A stretch of 7,632 nucleotides of DNA from Gammaproteobacteria bacterium (GTDB lineage Bacteria > Pseudomonadota > Gammaproteobacteria > Enterobacterales > Kangiellaceae). The notes beneath the pieces were generated by a model, which saw only the letters and a program-made list of their open reading frames with translations, did not search any database and was not told where the DNA came from. Position numbers and translations under genes: made by a program. The stretch covers positions 1 through 7,632 of the forward strand of contig NVTT01000101.1 of NCBI GenBank assembly GCA_002401655.1, read 5' to 3'. Position 1 is the stretch's first letter. The number at the start of each line of letters is the position of its first letter. Shown piece after piece: positions 1 to 6,037 of this stretch.

Positions 1-90
1 ACAATTACTTAGACTACATGAGCAGAGTCTTCGGTTCTTAAGGCCATAGCCTCGAACCTGCTCCACGTCCTCAGGACGTGGTTTTAATGT
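1..90 (+). mobile_element. Putative right end of an insertion element (IS200/IS605-like), with folded RNA-like structure
   Basis: On the + strand GAGCA (20-24) can pair with TGCTC (59-63), GGTTC (33-37) with GAACC (54-58), and AGGC (41-44) with GCCT (49-52) around a CATA loop. This nested stem has one eight-base bulge (25-32). It is followed at once by a hairpin, CCACGTCC-TCA-GGACGTGG (63-81), and TTTT. No reading frame in these 90 bases has recognisable protein similarity. Compact stems with a subterminal hairpin are typical of the right ends of IS200/IS605-type elements, where the transcript forms the scaffold of the TnpB omega RNA. The neighbouring minus-strand gene stops abruptly here, which fits an insertion boundary at about 82-97. 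No transposase is visible because the rest of the element would lie left of the window, so the family assignment is an inference. Alternatives are a strong transcription terminator or another structured RNA. Confidence 0.4.
63..85 (+). terminator. GC-rich hairpin with T-run
   Basis: A perfect 8-bp inverted repeat (63-70 with 74-81) surrounds a 3-base loop, TCA, and is followed on the + strand by TTTT (82-85). This has the form of an intrinsic terminator for a transcript entering from the left, although the T-run is short. The loop also supplies the TGA stop codon of the minus-strand gene. It may serve both as the hairpin of a mobile-element end and as a terminator. The inverted repeat is certain; its role is not. 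Confidence 0.4.
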
Positions 91-1528
91 TTAATAAATC
101 GACTAAATTCCATTCTCCCAACCAATCACCATAGGATGAATCAGCACCACTGATAGCAATCAACTTTCTTCCTGGCGGTATACTCAAATTGACTTTAGTC
201 GTCGTAAAATTAACATCCCAACCCGACGCATGATGCATTTTATTTGATGCAACCTCACCAGCCGCAAACACATCAATATTAGATGTACGCACTTCAACAC
301 CCGTCACTTGCTCACCTTGATGATTGTTTGAATAAGTGATCAGTCTTTCCTTATTATGGTTTTTTAATTGAGTTAGTTTGTAATCAGGTAATGTGTTTAA
401 ACGCCAATCTTTTGATTTACTCCCTTTGATGGTATCGAAAAAATAGTAGGTTTGGTTATCGAAACTTAACCACATTTGTCTTTGTAAACTTAATCGATCC
501 GATGAATGAGAGATCCCTCTATGGCCTTCTTTTATCGTCAAAGTCTCTTGATGGTTAACAACATAATGGGGAAGCGCGCTCCATTGATTAACAAACCCTT
601 GCTCAGAATCAATCGCCGATGCATTGATTACTTGTGTAGAGCGAAGTCTGTCATTATTTTGGTAAACCCATATTTCTTGTTTCGGCCAGTATTTTCCTTT
701 TTCCTCAAAGGTAAATTCATTCGAAAATTCATGTATTTTAAATTCTAATCTTACCTCATAGCTACCGGGTTTTAGCTGAACTTTAAGATTTCCTTGACTG
801 TCTATTTGAGTATTTAGTTCTGACGTAATGGATGTTAACTGGTATTTATTAAGATTTAACTGCGTTAAAACTTCCTCTCTCGCAGAACCACCAATATCAA
901 GATCCAATACCATCGTCATCATCATTGGATGACCATCTTTTATTAAACGATTAACCCACAGCTTAATAAAATTCGCCTTAGGCTTTTCCACTTGCTTTAC
1001 GTTACCTAGCCAAATCAGGTTATTTTGACGTTTTACAAATTCAATATTTTTATTGTTAATTTTTAAACTCACTAACGCCACTTGATCGGGGATTTCAATG
1101 CTTTCTGGCTGTTTAGTCCAAGGTATCATGCCAGTGATCGAATAATTTCCCTTTTCGAGTTGAATAAAAGGTTTGTTTCTAATTTTCAAAACAATCGCTT
1201 TGTTATTATTAACTTTAACCTCTTGAGGCCATTGGTTAATATTTCCAGGTAGTGGGATTTTTCCTTTATCTTGTAAAGACCACTTTTGAGAAAAAACCAT
1301 TTTATTTTTCACAATATCCATTTGCAACTTTGAAGGCCACGCACATAGATGACTGGATTTTTTATTATAATCCTGACCGGATAAGTGCGGGCAAGAATAA
1401 AACTCTTGTTTATAGCTAACCCAATCTTTCCATTCCGAAAGTTCACTGGGTAAATTATTTGAATCAGCACTCAAAGAAAGAAAGATGAGCGACAATGAAA
1501 ATAGTGTGATTTTGAATAAGGATGACAT
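71..1528 (-). CDS. Exported uncharacterised protein, apparently C-terminally truncated
   Basis: A 485-residue protein of unknown function. Residues 1-21 form a signal peptide: a lysine at 6, a hydrophobic core at 7-20, and likely cleavage near Ala21. The mature part begins LPSELSEWKDWV and has a Cys pair at 46 and 62 (FYSCPHL, HLCAWPS) that could form a disulfide. It is then largely beta-rich, with 'PLPG..NQWPQEVKV' at 92-106. From memory, this N-terminal pattern is shared with very long (over 1,000 residues) uncharacterised proteins of gammaproteobacteria. In those, the 'W-LVDLL' region (473-479 here) is followed by membrane segments. Here it changes to NIKTTS and stops inside a hairpin, so the gene looks cut by an insertion at its 3' end. 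The start is well supported by an AAAGGAA ribosome site (1535-1541) six bases upstream of ATG. Whether the fragment is functional is unknown. Confidence 0.8.
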   Translation of the reverse strand: MSSLFKITLFSLSLIFLSLSADSNNLPSELSEWKDWVSYKQEFYSCPHLSGQDYNKKSSHLCAWPSKLQMDIVKNKMVFSQKWSLQDKGKIPLPGNINQWPQEVKVNNNKAIVLKIRNKPFIQLEKGNYSITGMIPWTKQPESIEIPDQVALVSLKINNKNIEFVKRQNNLIWLGNVKQVEKPKANFIKLWVNRLIKDGHPMMMTMVLDLDIGGSAREEVLTQLNLNKYQLTSITSELNTQIDSQGNLKVQLKPGSYEVRLEFKIHEFSNEFTFEEKGKYWPKQEIWVYQNNDRLRSTQVINASAIDSEQGFVNQWSALPHYVVNHQETLTIKEGHRGISHSSDRLSLQRQMWLSFDNQTYYFFDTIKGSKSKDWRLNTLPDYKLTQLKNHNKERLITYSNNHQGEQVTGVEVRTSNIDVFAAGEVASNKMHHASGWDVNFTTTKVNLSIPPGRKLIAISGADSSYGDWLGEWNLVDLLNIKTTS

Positions 1529-1534
1529 AGCGAG

Positions 1535-1541
1535 TTCCTTT
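1535..1541 (-). promoter_or_regulatory. Ribosome binding site of the exported protein gene
   Basis: The minus strand reads AAAGGAA six bases before the ATG at 1526-1528. It is one of the two best Shine-Dalgarno matches in the window and fixes the start that gives a proper signal peptide. Confidence 0.75.
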
Positions 1542-1627
1542 GATTAACTGTCATTGTTATAGAATACTGTATTACACTCTATCGAAGATAAATAGTCCTC
1601 TGTCATAAGTATCATTTATTTCTACGA

Positions 1628-1643
1628 TTGGTATTGATACCAA
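1628..1643. repeat. Inverted repeat downstream of the hydrolase gene
   Basis: TTGGTAT (1628-1634) and ATACCAA (1637-1643) form a perfect 7-base inverted repeat with two bases between the arms, 12 bases beyond the hydrolase stop codon. No T-run follows on the minus strand, so it is a poor intrinsic terminator. It could be a weak terminator or transcript-end stabiliser for the hydrolase, or an operator in the spacer upstream of the next minus-strand gene. Confidence 0.4.
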
Positions 1644-1655
1644 CGTTTAATTTTA

Positions 1656-2591
1656 TCAAATAGGGTTACTAATAGCGGATATCACTTCGCTCAACCAGCT
1701 ATCTGGTACTTCTAACATCGGAAAATGTCCAGCATCCTGCAACCAATACAATTTTGAGTTTTTGGTTTCTTTTTCGATAACTCGTGCCATTTCTGCAATC
1801 GCAATAGGATCGTTTTCTGGCCAGACTATTTTAATCGGTATTGGAGTTTGTTTTAATGCGCCAATCCATCGATACCAAAGTGTATGCCTTTCAAAGGTGT
1901 AACGACTCACTCTAGCTAAGACCTCTTTACCATTATTATGGGTCATCATCGCCCATATCGTATCGATTTCATCTTGCGAAATTTTAGATTGATCAAAATA
2001 GATATTTCTCAGGTTTTTACCAAGAATACTTTTATTTGATATTTTGGCGACAAGTTTTCCAATAAACCGATTTCTTAACAATTTTTGCATGAATCGTAGC
2101 TTGGCAAGCTCAATATGAATTGAACCGTTACACAAAACCAGTTGCTGAATTTTTATCGGACACAAACCAACATTATCTCTAGCTAATAATTCAGTCGCTA
2201 TGCTAGTCCCATAATCATGTGCAAGAATAATGGCTGACTCAATATTAAGTTGCTTCCATAAACATAACGCAATGTCAGTTTGGTCAATCAAGGAATAGGA
2301 GTAATCAATAGGTTTATCTGAAAAACCAAAGCCTAAATGATCGTGAATGATTACTCGAAATTGCTCAGATAATGCATCAATAACTTTCCAGTAATCGAAT
2401 GAAGATGTCGGAAAACCGTGCAAGATGCATAAAACCGGCTTGTTTCCATCGCTTGAATGATTTCCATTACCTTTCTTACTATTATGAGCATTAGTATCAA
2501 TTACGAATATTTGACGTCCACAAATATTATAGAAACTTCCTTTTGCTAGCCAGTTTCTATACGCTTTTGTTTTCATAACGGTGTTTTTCAA
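1656..2591 (-). CDS. Alpha/beta hydrolase, MEST / haloalkane dehalogenase-like
   Basis: A 311-residue cytoplasmic alpha/beta-hydrolase fold enzyme with no signal peptide. Visible motifs are the oxyanion-hole segment HGFPTSSFDYW (58-68), HLGFGFSDKP (85-94), the nucleophile elbow AHDYG (124-128) with Asp126 as nucleophile, a likely acid at Asp261 (PENDP), and the catalytic His289 (AGHFP). An Asp in the elbow marks the haloalkane dehalogenase/epoxide hydrolase branch rather than serine esterases. The overall pattern (HGFPTSSxDxW, GFGFSDKP, SHDYG-like elbow, 'RRWxGAL' around 241-246) is closest to MEST-like proteins, whose substrate is unknown. Residues 34-50 are a polar low-complexity insert. 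The first codon is TTG at 2589-2591 with GAG nine bases upstream. An ATG at 2574-2576 (five codons in) is possible but has no ribosome site. The gene is divergent from the PAP2 gene and upstream, on the same strand, of the truncated exported protein. Confidence 0.88.
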   Translation of the reverse strand: MKNTVMKTKAYRNWLAKGSFYNICGRQIFVIDTNAHNSKKGNGNHSSDGNKPVLCILHGFPTSSFDYWKVIDALSEQFRVIIHDHLGFGFSDKPIDYSYSLIDQTDIALCLWKQLNIESAIILAHDYGTSIATELLARDNVGLCPIKIQQLVLCNGSIHIELAKLRFMQKLLRNRFIGKLVAKISNKSILGKNLRNIYFDQSKISQDEIDTIWAMMTHNNGKEVLARVSRYTFERHTLWYRWIGALKQTPIPIKIVWPENDPIAIAEMARVIEKETKNSKLYWLQDAGHFPMLEVPDSWLSEVISAISNPI

Positions 2592-2618
2592 GATAATGTT
2601 CTCAAATTGTAAATTTTA

Positions 2619-2647
2619 TTTTATTTTTATGCCTTATATCCTATACT
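2619..2647 (+). promoter_or_regulatory. Weak candidate promoter of the PAP2 gene
   Basis: The 90-bp spacer between the divergent hydrolase and PAP2 genes is very AT-rich. TATACT (2642-2647) is a good -10 match, but the hexamer 17 bases upstream (TTTTAT, 2619-2624) is a poor -35. Both divergent promoters must lie in or near this spacer. No ribosome site is evident before the PAP2 start. Confidence 0.3.
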
Positions 2648-2681
2648 CTTTAGCCTAATAATAAAAACCATCAATCTAATA

Positions 2682-3239
2682 ATGAAACAAAGCTCTATGA
2701 TCAAGCCTTTATTAAACCTCATTCTTGCCCTATTTGTACTAATTTCAACGTCTGTATTTTGTGTAGAAAAAACTAAAACAGAAAATATTGGAAATGATAT
2801 TCAACATATTATTTTAGCCGCAGGTCTTGGAGCTTCAATATTTTACGAAGAGGGAAATGAGGGTACTTACCAATTTTTGACGGCCGTCGTTGTTTCTCAA
2901 ATTTTCGTTCATGAGTTAAAAGATGCCACACAACAAACTAGACCAAACGGTAAATGCTGTCATTCATTTCCCTCCGGCCATGCTTCTGCATCATTTACTA
3001 GCGCTGCATTTATTCATGACCGATATGGTTGGGAATATGCAGTACCGGCCTACATTGCATCAACTTATGTTAGCTATTCAAGAGTTTATGCGGATAAACA
3101 TTTTGAGAAAGATGTTGTTGCCGGTGCAATTGTTGGTCTGATCAGTGGGTTTTATTTTACCGACAAATATGAAGATATAAAAATATTACCGGTTGTTAAC
3201 AATAAACAAGTTGGTATTTATGTTTCATATGATTTTTGA
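2682..3239 (+). CDS. PAP2-family phosphatase with signal sequence
   Basis: A 185-residue phosphatidic acid phosphatase type 2 protein. All three signature motifs are present: K-x6-RP (Lys80 to Pro88), PSGH (97-100), and SR-x5-H-x3-D (Ser133, Arg134, His140, Asp144). This is a complete set of phosphate-binding and catalytic residues, with His140 the expected nucleophile and His100 the acid. Residues 8-27 form a signal peptide or first membrane segment; further hydrophobic segments lie near 40-55, 64-77, 119-131 and 144-159. The active site would face the periplasm. Likely substrates are undecaprenyl pyrophosphate, lipid A or phospholipid phosphates, but the sequence does not say which. Two adjacent Cys (92-93) sit just before PSGH. 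The C-terminus, GIYVSYDF, alternates like an outer-membrane beta strand. The protein is shorter than typical six-helix members. The start may instead be the ATG at 2697; neither has a clear ribosome site. Confidence 0.88.
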   Translation: MKQSSMIKPLLNLILALFVLISTSVFCVEKTKTENIGNDIQHIILAAGLGASIFYEEGNEGTYQFLTAVVVSQIFVHELKDATQQTRPNGKCCHSFPSGHASASFTSAAFIHDRYGWEYAVPAYIASTYVSYSRVYADKHFEKDVVAGAIVGLISGFYFTDKYEDIKILPVVNNKQVGIYVSYDF

Positions 3240-3363
3240 TTAAATGGACAATATCTGACAAAACAAAGTGTCTTTTTCCCCTATTTATTGGCTAACGATC
3301 CCCTCATAATGTTCATTCGTAATCTGCGCTGATAATCTTGGCTCAAATTAAATATTAAACAAG

Positions 3364-3370
3364 AGAAGGG
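3364..3370 (+). promoter_or_regulatory. Ribosome binding site of ligE
   Basis: AGAAGGG ends eight bases before the ATG at 3379. It fixes the start that includes the complete signal peptide, which matters because later starts would give a cytoplasmic ligase. Confidence 0.7.
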
Positions 3371-3378
3371 ATACTCTT

Positions 3379-4278
3379 ATGAAGAATAAAACATTTAGAC
3401 TAAGTCAAAGCATTAGAATAGTCAGAAATATCATCGCTACATCATTAACAATACTACCGCTATGCATCGTAGCTTCAAATTCTTTTGCTCAAAACTCTGG
3501 AAGTAATCAACCTCCTCTTTTGCTCGCCAAGTATTTCAAAAATAATATTCAATTGGATAATTTTTTGGTTAGCGAAAAACTTGATGGAATAAGAGCCTTT
3601 TGGGATGGAAGCGAGTTACTAACTAAAAATGGTAATGTCATTCATGCGCCAGATTGGTTTACCGATGATTTTCCTCGTCACTCATTAGATGGCGAATTAT
3701 GGATAAAAAGAGGAGCCTTTGAAGAAGTTTCTGGGTTAGCTAGACGTAAGGTTCCTATTGATGAAGAGTGGAAAAAAATTAAATTTATGGTATTTGATTT
3801 GCCCTATGATTTGGCTATTTTTGAGGATCGTTTGATCAATCTAACTCGCATTGTAAAAGAAACAAACCTTTCTCATCTGTCCATAGTTAAACAACATAAT
3901 ATTCAATCGAAGGAAGACTTAGACCGATATTTATCACTAGTTGTCGCCAAAGGCGGTGAAGGTTTAATGCTCCACAAAAAAGATTCTCTATACCAAGCTA
4001 AACGGAGCAATGACTTACAAAAACTGAAACCTCTTTATGATGCAGAAGCGACCATCATTAGGCATCTAGAAGGTAAAGGAAAATACTTAGGTTATTTAGG
4101 ATCTATTGAAGTCATCAATGAAGATGGAATAACATTCAAAATTGGTAGTGGGTTTAGTTTTAATGAACGTAAAAACCCTCCTCCTATTGGCAGTACTATC
4201 ACTTATCAATACCGAGGTAAAACAAAAAATAACACGCCAAAATTTGCTAGTTATTTAAGAATATTTAGTCATGACTAG
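3379..4278 (+). CDS. ligE: ATP-dependent DNA ligase, LigE type, with signal peptide
   Basis: A 299-residue minimal ATP-dependent DNA ligase. Nucleotidyltransferase motifs appear in order: motif I KLDGIR with the adenylated Lys67, TKNG (82-85), motif III LDGELW (103-108), motif IIIa FMVFDLP (136-142), motif IV EGLMLHK (194-200) and motif V LQKLKP (213-218). A short OB-fold domain follows, to the end at PKFASYLRIF. There is no extra DNA-binding domain, as is typical of the LigE group. Residues 1-38 form a signal peptide (basic start, hydrophobic 18-35, likely cleavage after NSFA at 37), so the enzyme should act in the periplasm. LigE proteins are found in proteobacteria and have been proposed to act on extracellular DNA, in competence or biofilms; that role is not shown here. 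The ATG follows an AGAAGGG ribosome site eight bases upstream. The gene is preceded by a 139-bp spacer and is probably transcribed alone. Confidence 0.93.
   Translation: MKNKTFRLSQSIRIVRNIIATSLTILPLCIVASNSFAQNSGSNQPPLLLAKYFKNNIQLDNFLVSEKLDGIRAFWDGSELLTKNGNVIHAPDWFTDDFPRHSLDGELWIKRGAFEEVSGLARRKVPIDEEWKKIKFMVFDLPYDLAIFEDRLINLTRIVKETNLSHLSIVKQHNIQSKEDLDRYLSLVVAKGGEGLMLHKKDSLYQAKRSNDLQKLKPLYDAEATIIRHLEGKGKYLGYLGSIEVINEDGITFKIGSGFSFNERKNPPPIGSTITYQYRGKTKNNTPKFASYLRIFSHD
4266..4277. repeat. 12-bp perfect palindrome at the ligE 3' end
   Basis: TAGTCATGACTA reads the same on both strands and covers the last codons and part of the stop codon of ligE, next to the 4-bp gap before the convergent yjbR-like gene. 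With no loop and no T-run it is unlikely to be a normal terminator. It may be a chance palindrome. Confidence 0.3.
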
Positions 4279-4282
4279 TTAA

Positions 4283-4663
4283 TTAGAGACCTAAAATTTC
4301 TCTACCATACTGTAAAATCAAATTCTCTCTTTCAGGTTTTTTTAGTCCTTTCACAACCAAAGCGTATGAGTTATCGATCATACGCTCAATTTCGCCTTTT
4401 GGAATTGATTGGTCAAGATAAACCGTATTCCAGTGACACTTATTCATATGATAACCAGGAATGATTGATTCAAAAATATCGCACAAGGCTAGCGCTTCAT
4501 TAGGTTCGCATTTCAGATTAATTGCTTCTTTATCTTTATGAATACCAAAAGTCGCAAACATTTTATTTTTAATTTTAAATACGGCTACTTCTGGGCCAAA
4601 GGGATAATCTAATGTTGATTCGGGTTTATCTAGCAAATACTTCTTAACACTTTGTTCATTCAT
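4283..4663 (-). CDS. MmcQ/YjbR-family protein
   Basis: A 126-residue small protein of the MmcQ/YjbR family, which has a CyaY-like fold and is often annotated as DNA-binding, although a cellular role is not firmly established. Family hallmarks are DYPFGPEVAVFK (19-30), the KMFA segment (34-37), INLKCEP (48-54) and the conserved PGYHMNKCHWNTV block (69-81). The length matches the usual size of about 115-130 residues. There is no signal peptide, so it should be cytoplasmic. The ATG at 4661-4663 has only a distant GAG upstream, so translation may be weak. The gene converges on ligE with 4 bp between stops and is divergent from the glycosyltransferase gene, so it is likely a single-gene transcript. 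Confidence 0.9.
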   Translation of the reverse strand: MNEQSVKKYLLDKPESTLDYPFGPEVAVFKIKNKMFATFGIHKDKEAINLKCEPNEALALCDIFESIIPGYHMNKCHWNTVYLDQSIPKGEIERMIDNSYALVVKGLKKPERENLILQYGREILGL

Positions 4664-4666
4664 AAT

Positions 4667-4676
4667 CGAATATTCG
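4667..4676. repeat. 10-bp palindrome just upstream of the yjbR-like start
   Basis: CGAATATTCG is a perfect palindrome three bases before the ATG of the minus-strand yjbR-like gene. It could form a small hairpin hiding the ribosome site or serve as an operator half of the divergent spacer. It is short enough to occur by chance. Confidence 0.3.
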
Positions 4677-4710
4677 CTCAGTTTATTTATACCCGCTATT
4701 TAATTCTCGC

Positions 4711-4739
4711 TTGACGCCATCTTAACTCATCACTATCCT
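4711..4739 (+). promoter_or_regulatory. Candidate sigma70 promoter of the glycosyltransferase gene
   Basis: TTGACG (4711-4716, five of six bases match the -35 consensus) is separated by exactly 17 bases from TATCCT (4734-4739, four of six match -10). A start of transcription near 4746 would leave a leader of about 30 bases before the ATG at 4779. This supports separate transcription of the glycosyltransferase rather than as part of the opposing operon. Confidence 0.5.
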
Positions 4740-4778
4740 ATCATATTCAGAGTCCATTTAATTTAGCTAACCTATATT

Positions 4779-6020
4779 ATGAACACCCTCTTAGTCATTG
4801 GATACGTTTGGCCAGAACCTAACTCTTCTGCAGCGGGTTCACACATGCTTTCGATCATTCGTCTATTTAAAAGTGAAAGTTGGCAAGTCATTTTTTCAAC
4901 ACCTGCGCAAAAATCAGATTTTTGTATTGAATTAGAAAAAGAAGATGTAGTTACTAAAGAGATATACGTTAATTCAAAATTATTCGATGGCTTTATTGCC
5001 GATCTTAATCCAACACTCGTACTATTTGACCGTTTTTTGATGGAAGAACAATTTGGTTGGCGTGTAGAAAAGTACAGCCCATCAAGTATACGAATTTTAG
5101 ATACAGAAGATTTGCAGTGTTTAAGAGGTGCAAGACAAACAGCCTTAAAAGAAAATAGAGAATTTGCGAATACCGATCTTCATTTAGATTTAGGAAAACG
5201 AGAGATCGCAAGTATCTACCGATGCGATCTGTCACTGATTATTTCTGATTTTGAAATGAATATTTTAACCGAACATTTTTCCATTGATCCTAAGCTGCTA
5301 ATTCATATTCCTTTTATGCTGAATTTGAATAATCGTGCCAAAATACTTCCTGACTTCTCTCAAAGGAAGCACTTTATTACCATTGGTAATTTGCGACATG
5401 CTCCAAACTGGGATTCTATTCTTTATTTACAAAAAATATGGCCATTGATTAGACAACAATTACCTGATGCAGAACTTCATATTTATGGTGCTTATACACC
5501 GCCAAAAGCAACTGCATTAAATAATCCGAAAATAGGTTTTTTAATTAAAGATCGTGCCGATGATGTCAATGTGGTCATGGCTAATTCTAGAGTTTGTCTT
5601 TCACCACTTCGATTTGGCGCGGGAATTAAAGGCAAGTTTGTGGATGCTATGATGAATAGAACGCCAATTATCACCACAACGATTGGGGCAGAAGGTATGA
5701 CCGATGGGCTAGCTTCTGAAAATTGTTGGCCGGGTTATGTAGAAGATAATATAGAATCAATCGTTCTAAAAGCAATCGAGTGTTATACAAATGAGTCTAC
5801 TTGGAAAAAAATGAGCGAGCGTTCTAATCAGTTACTCGAAACCATTTTTGATGGTGAAGTAATAGGCCAAAAACTAATGAATAGAATTGGCAATCTTAAA
5901 CTCAACATTAAGAAGCATAGATTAAACAATTTTATCGGCGCGATGCTATTACATCATTCAATGCGAAGTACAGAGTTTATGGCACGTTGGATAGAAGAGA
6001 AAAATAAACCTTCGGATTAA
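4779..6020 (+). CDS. Glycosyltransferase, GT4-like (GT-B fold)
   Basis: A 413-residue cytoplasmic glycosyltransferase. The N-terminal half (about 1-185) begins with a beta strand, LLVIGYVWPEPNSSAAGSH, as in GT-B enzymes that bind the acceptor there. The C-terminal half holds the nucleotide-sugar domain: FITIGNLRHAPNWDS (199-213), AELHIYG (231-237), CLSPLRFGAGIKGKFVDAM (273-291), with the GAGIKGK phosphate-binding loop, and TTTIGAEGM (299-307). This pattern fits GT4-type retaining transferases. Sugar donor and acceptor cannot be read from the sequence. It lacks membrane segments; basic helical residues near the C-terminus (372-400) may touch the membrane. It converges, 9 bp apart, on a nonulosonic-acid activation gene, so it may act in the same surface or flagellar glycan pathway, but it has its own promoter. 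There is no clear ribosome site before the ATG. Confidence 0.87.
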   Translation: MNTLLVIGYVWPEPNSSAAGSHMLSIIRLFKSESWQVIFSTPAQKSDFCIELEKEDVVTKEIYVNSKLFDGFIADLNPTLVLFDRFLMEEQFGWRVEKYSPSSIRILDTEDLQCLRGARQTALKENREFANTDLHLDLGKREIASIYRCDLSLIISDFEMNILTEHFSIDPKLLIHIPFMLNLNNRAKILPDFSQRKHFITIGNLRHAPNWDSILYLQKIWPLIRQQLPDAELHIYGAYTPPKATALNNPKIGFLIKDRADDVNVVMANSRVCLSPLRFGAGIKGKFVDAMMNRTPIITTTIGAEGMTDGLASENCWPGYVEDNIESIVLKAIECYTNESTWKKMSERSNQLLETIFDGEVIGQKLMNRIGNLKLNIKKHRLNNFIGAMLLHHSMRSTEFMARWIEEKNKPSD

Positions 6021-6037
6021 AGCGTAGATTTATGCTT
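6020..6037 (+). terminator. Weak hairpin between convergent genes
   Basis: AAGCGTA (6020-6026) pairs with TATGCTT (6031-6037) around a GATT loop, with one G-U pair in the + strand transcript and one mismatch in the minus strand transcript. It spans the 9-bp gap between the glycosyltransferase and cytidylyltransferase stop codons. No strong T-run follows in either direction, so it may be only a weak terminator. Confidence 0.3.

Noticed and set aside
1..70. Possible tRNA T-arm on the minus strand (GGTTCGAGG)
   Set aside because: The flanking bases do not form a 5-bp T stem, and there is no acceptor or anticodon stem; the same bases pair better as the nested + strand stem.
506..748. Open frame of 80 codons on the + strand inside the exported protein gene
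   Set aside because: It lies wholly within the better supported minus-strand gene, and its translation shows no family motif.
2923..3141. Open frame of 72 codons on the + strand inside the PAP2 gene
   Set aside because: The overlapping frame carries all three PAP2 motifs; this one is a shadow.
3257..3277. Possible terminator after the PAP2 gene (GACA...TGTC then TTTTT)
   Set aside because: The stem is only four base pairs with an eight-base loop, too weak to support despite the T-run.
3301..3345. GATAAT (3331-3336) as the -10 box of a ligE promoter
   Set aside because: No acceptable -35 hexamer lies 16-18 bases upstream, so it is not listed as a promoter.
5005..5235. Minus-strand open frame inside the glycosyltransferase gene
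   Set aside because: No ribosome site or recognisable motif, and it is fully covered by a convincing gene; the same holds for 5492-5677.
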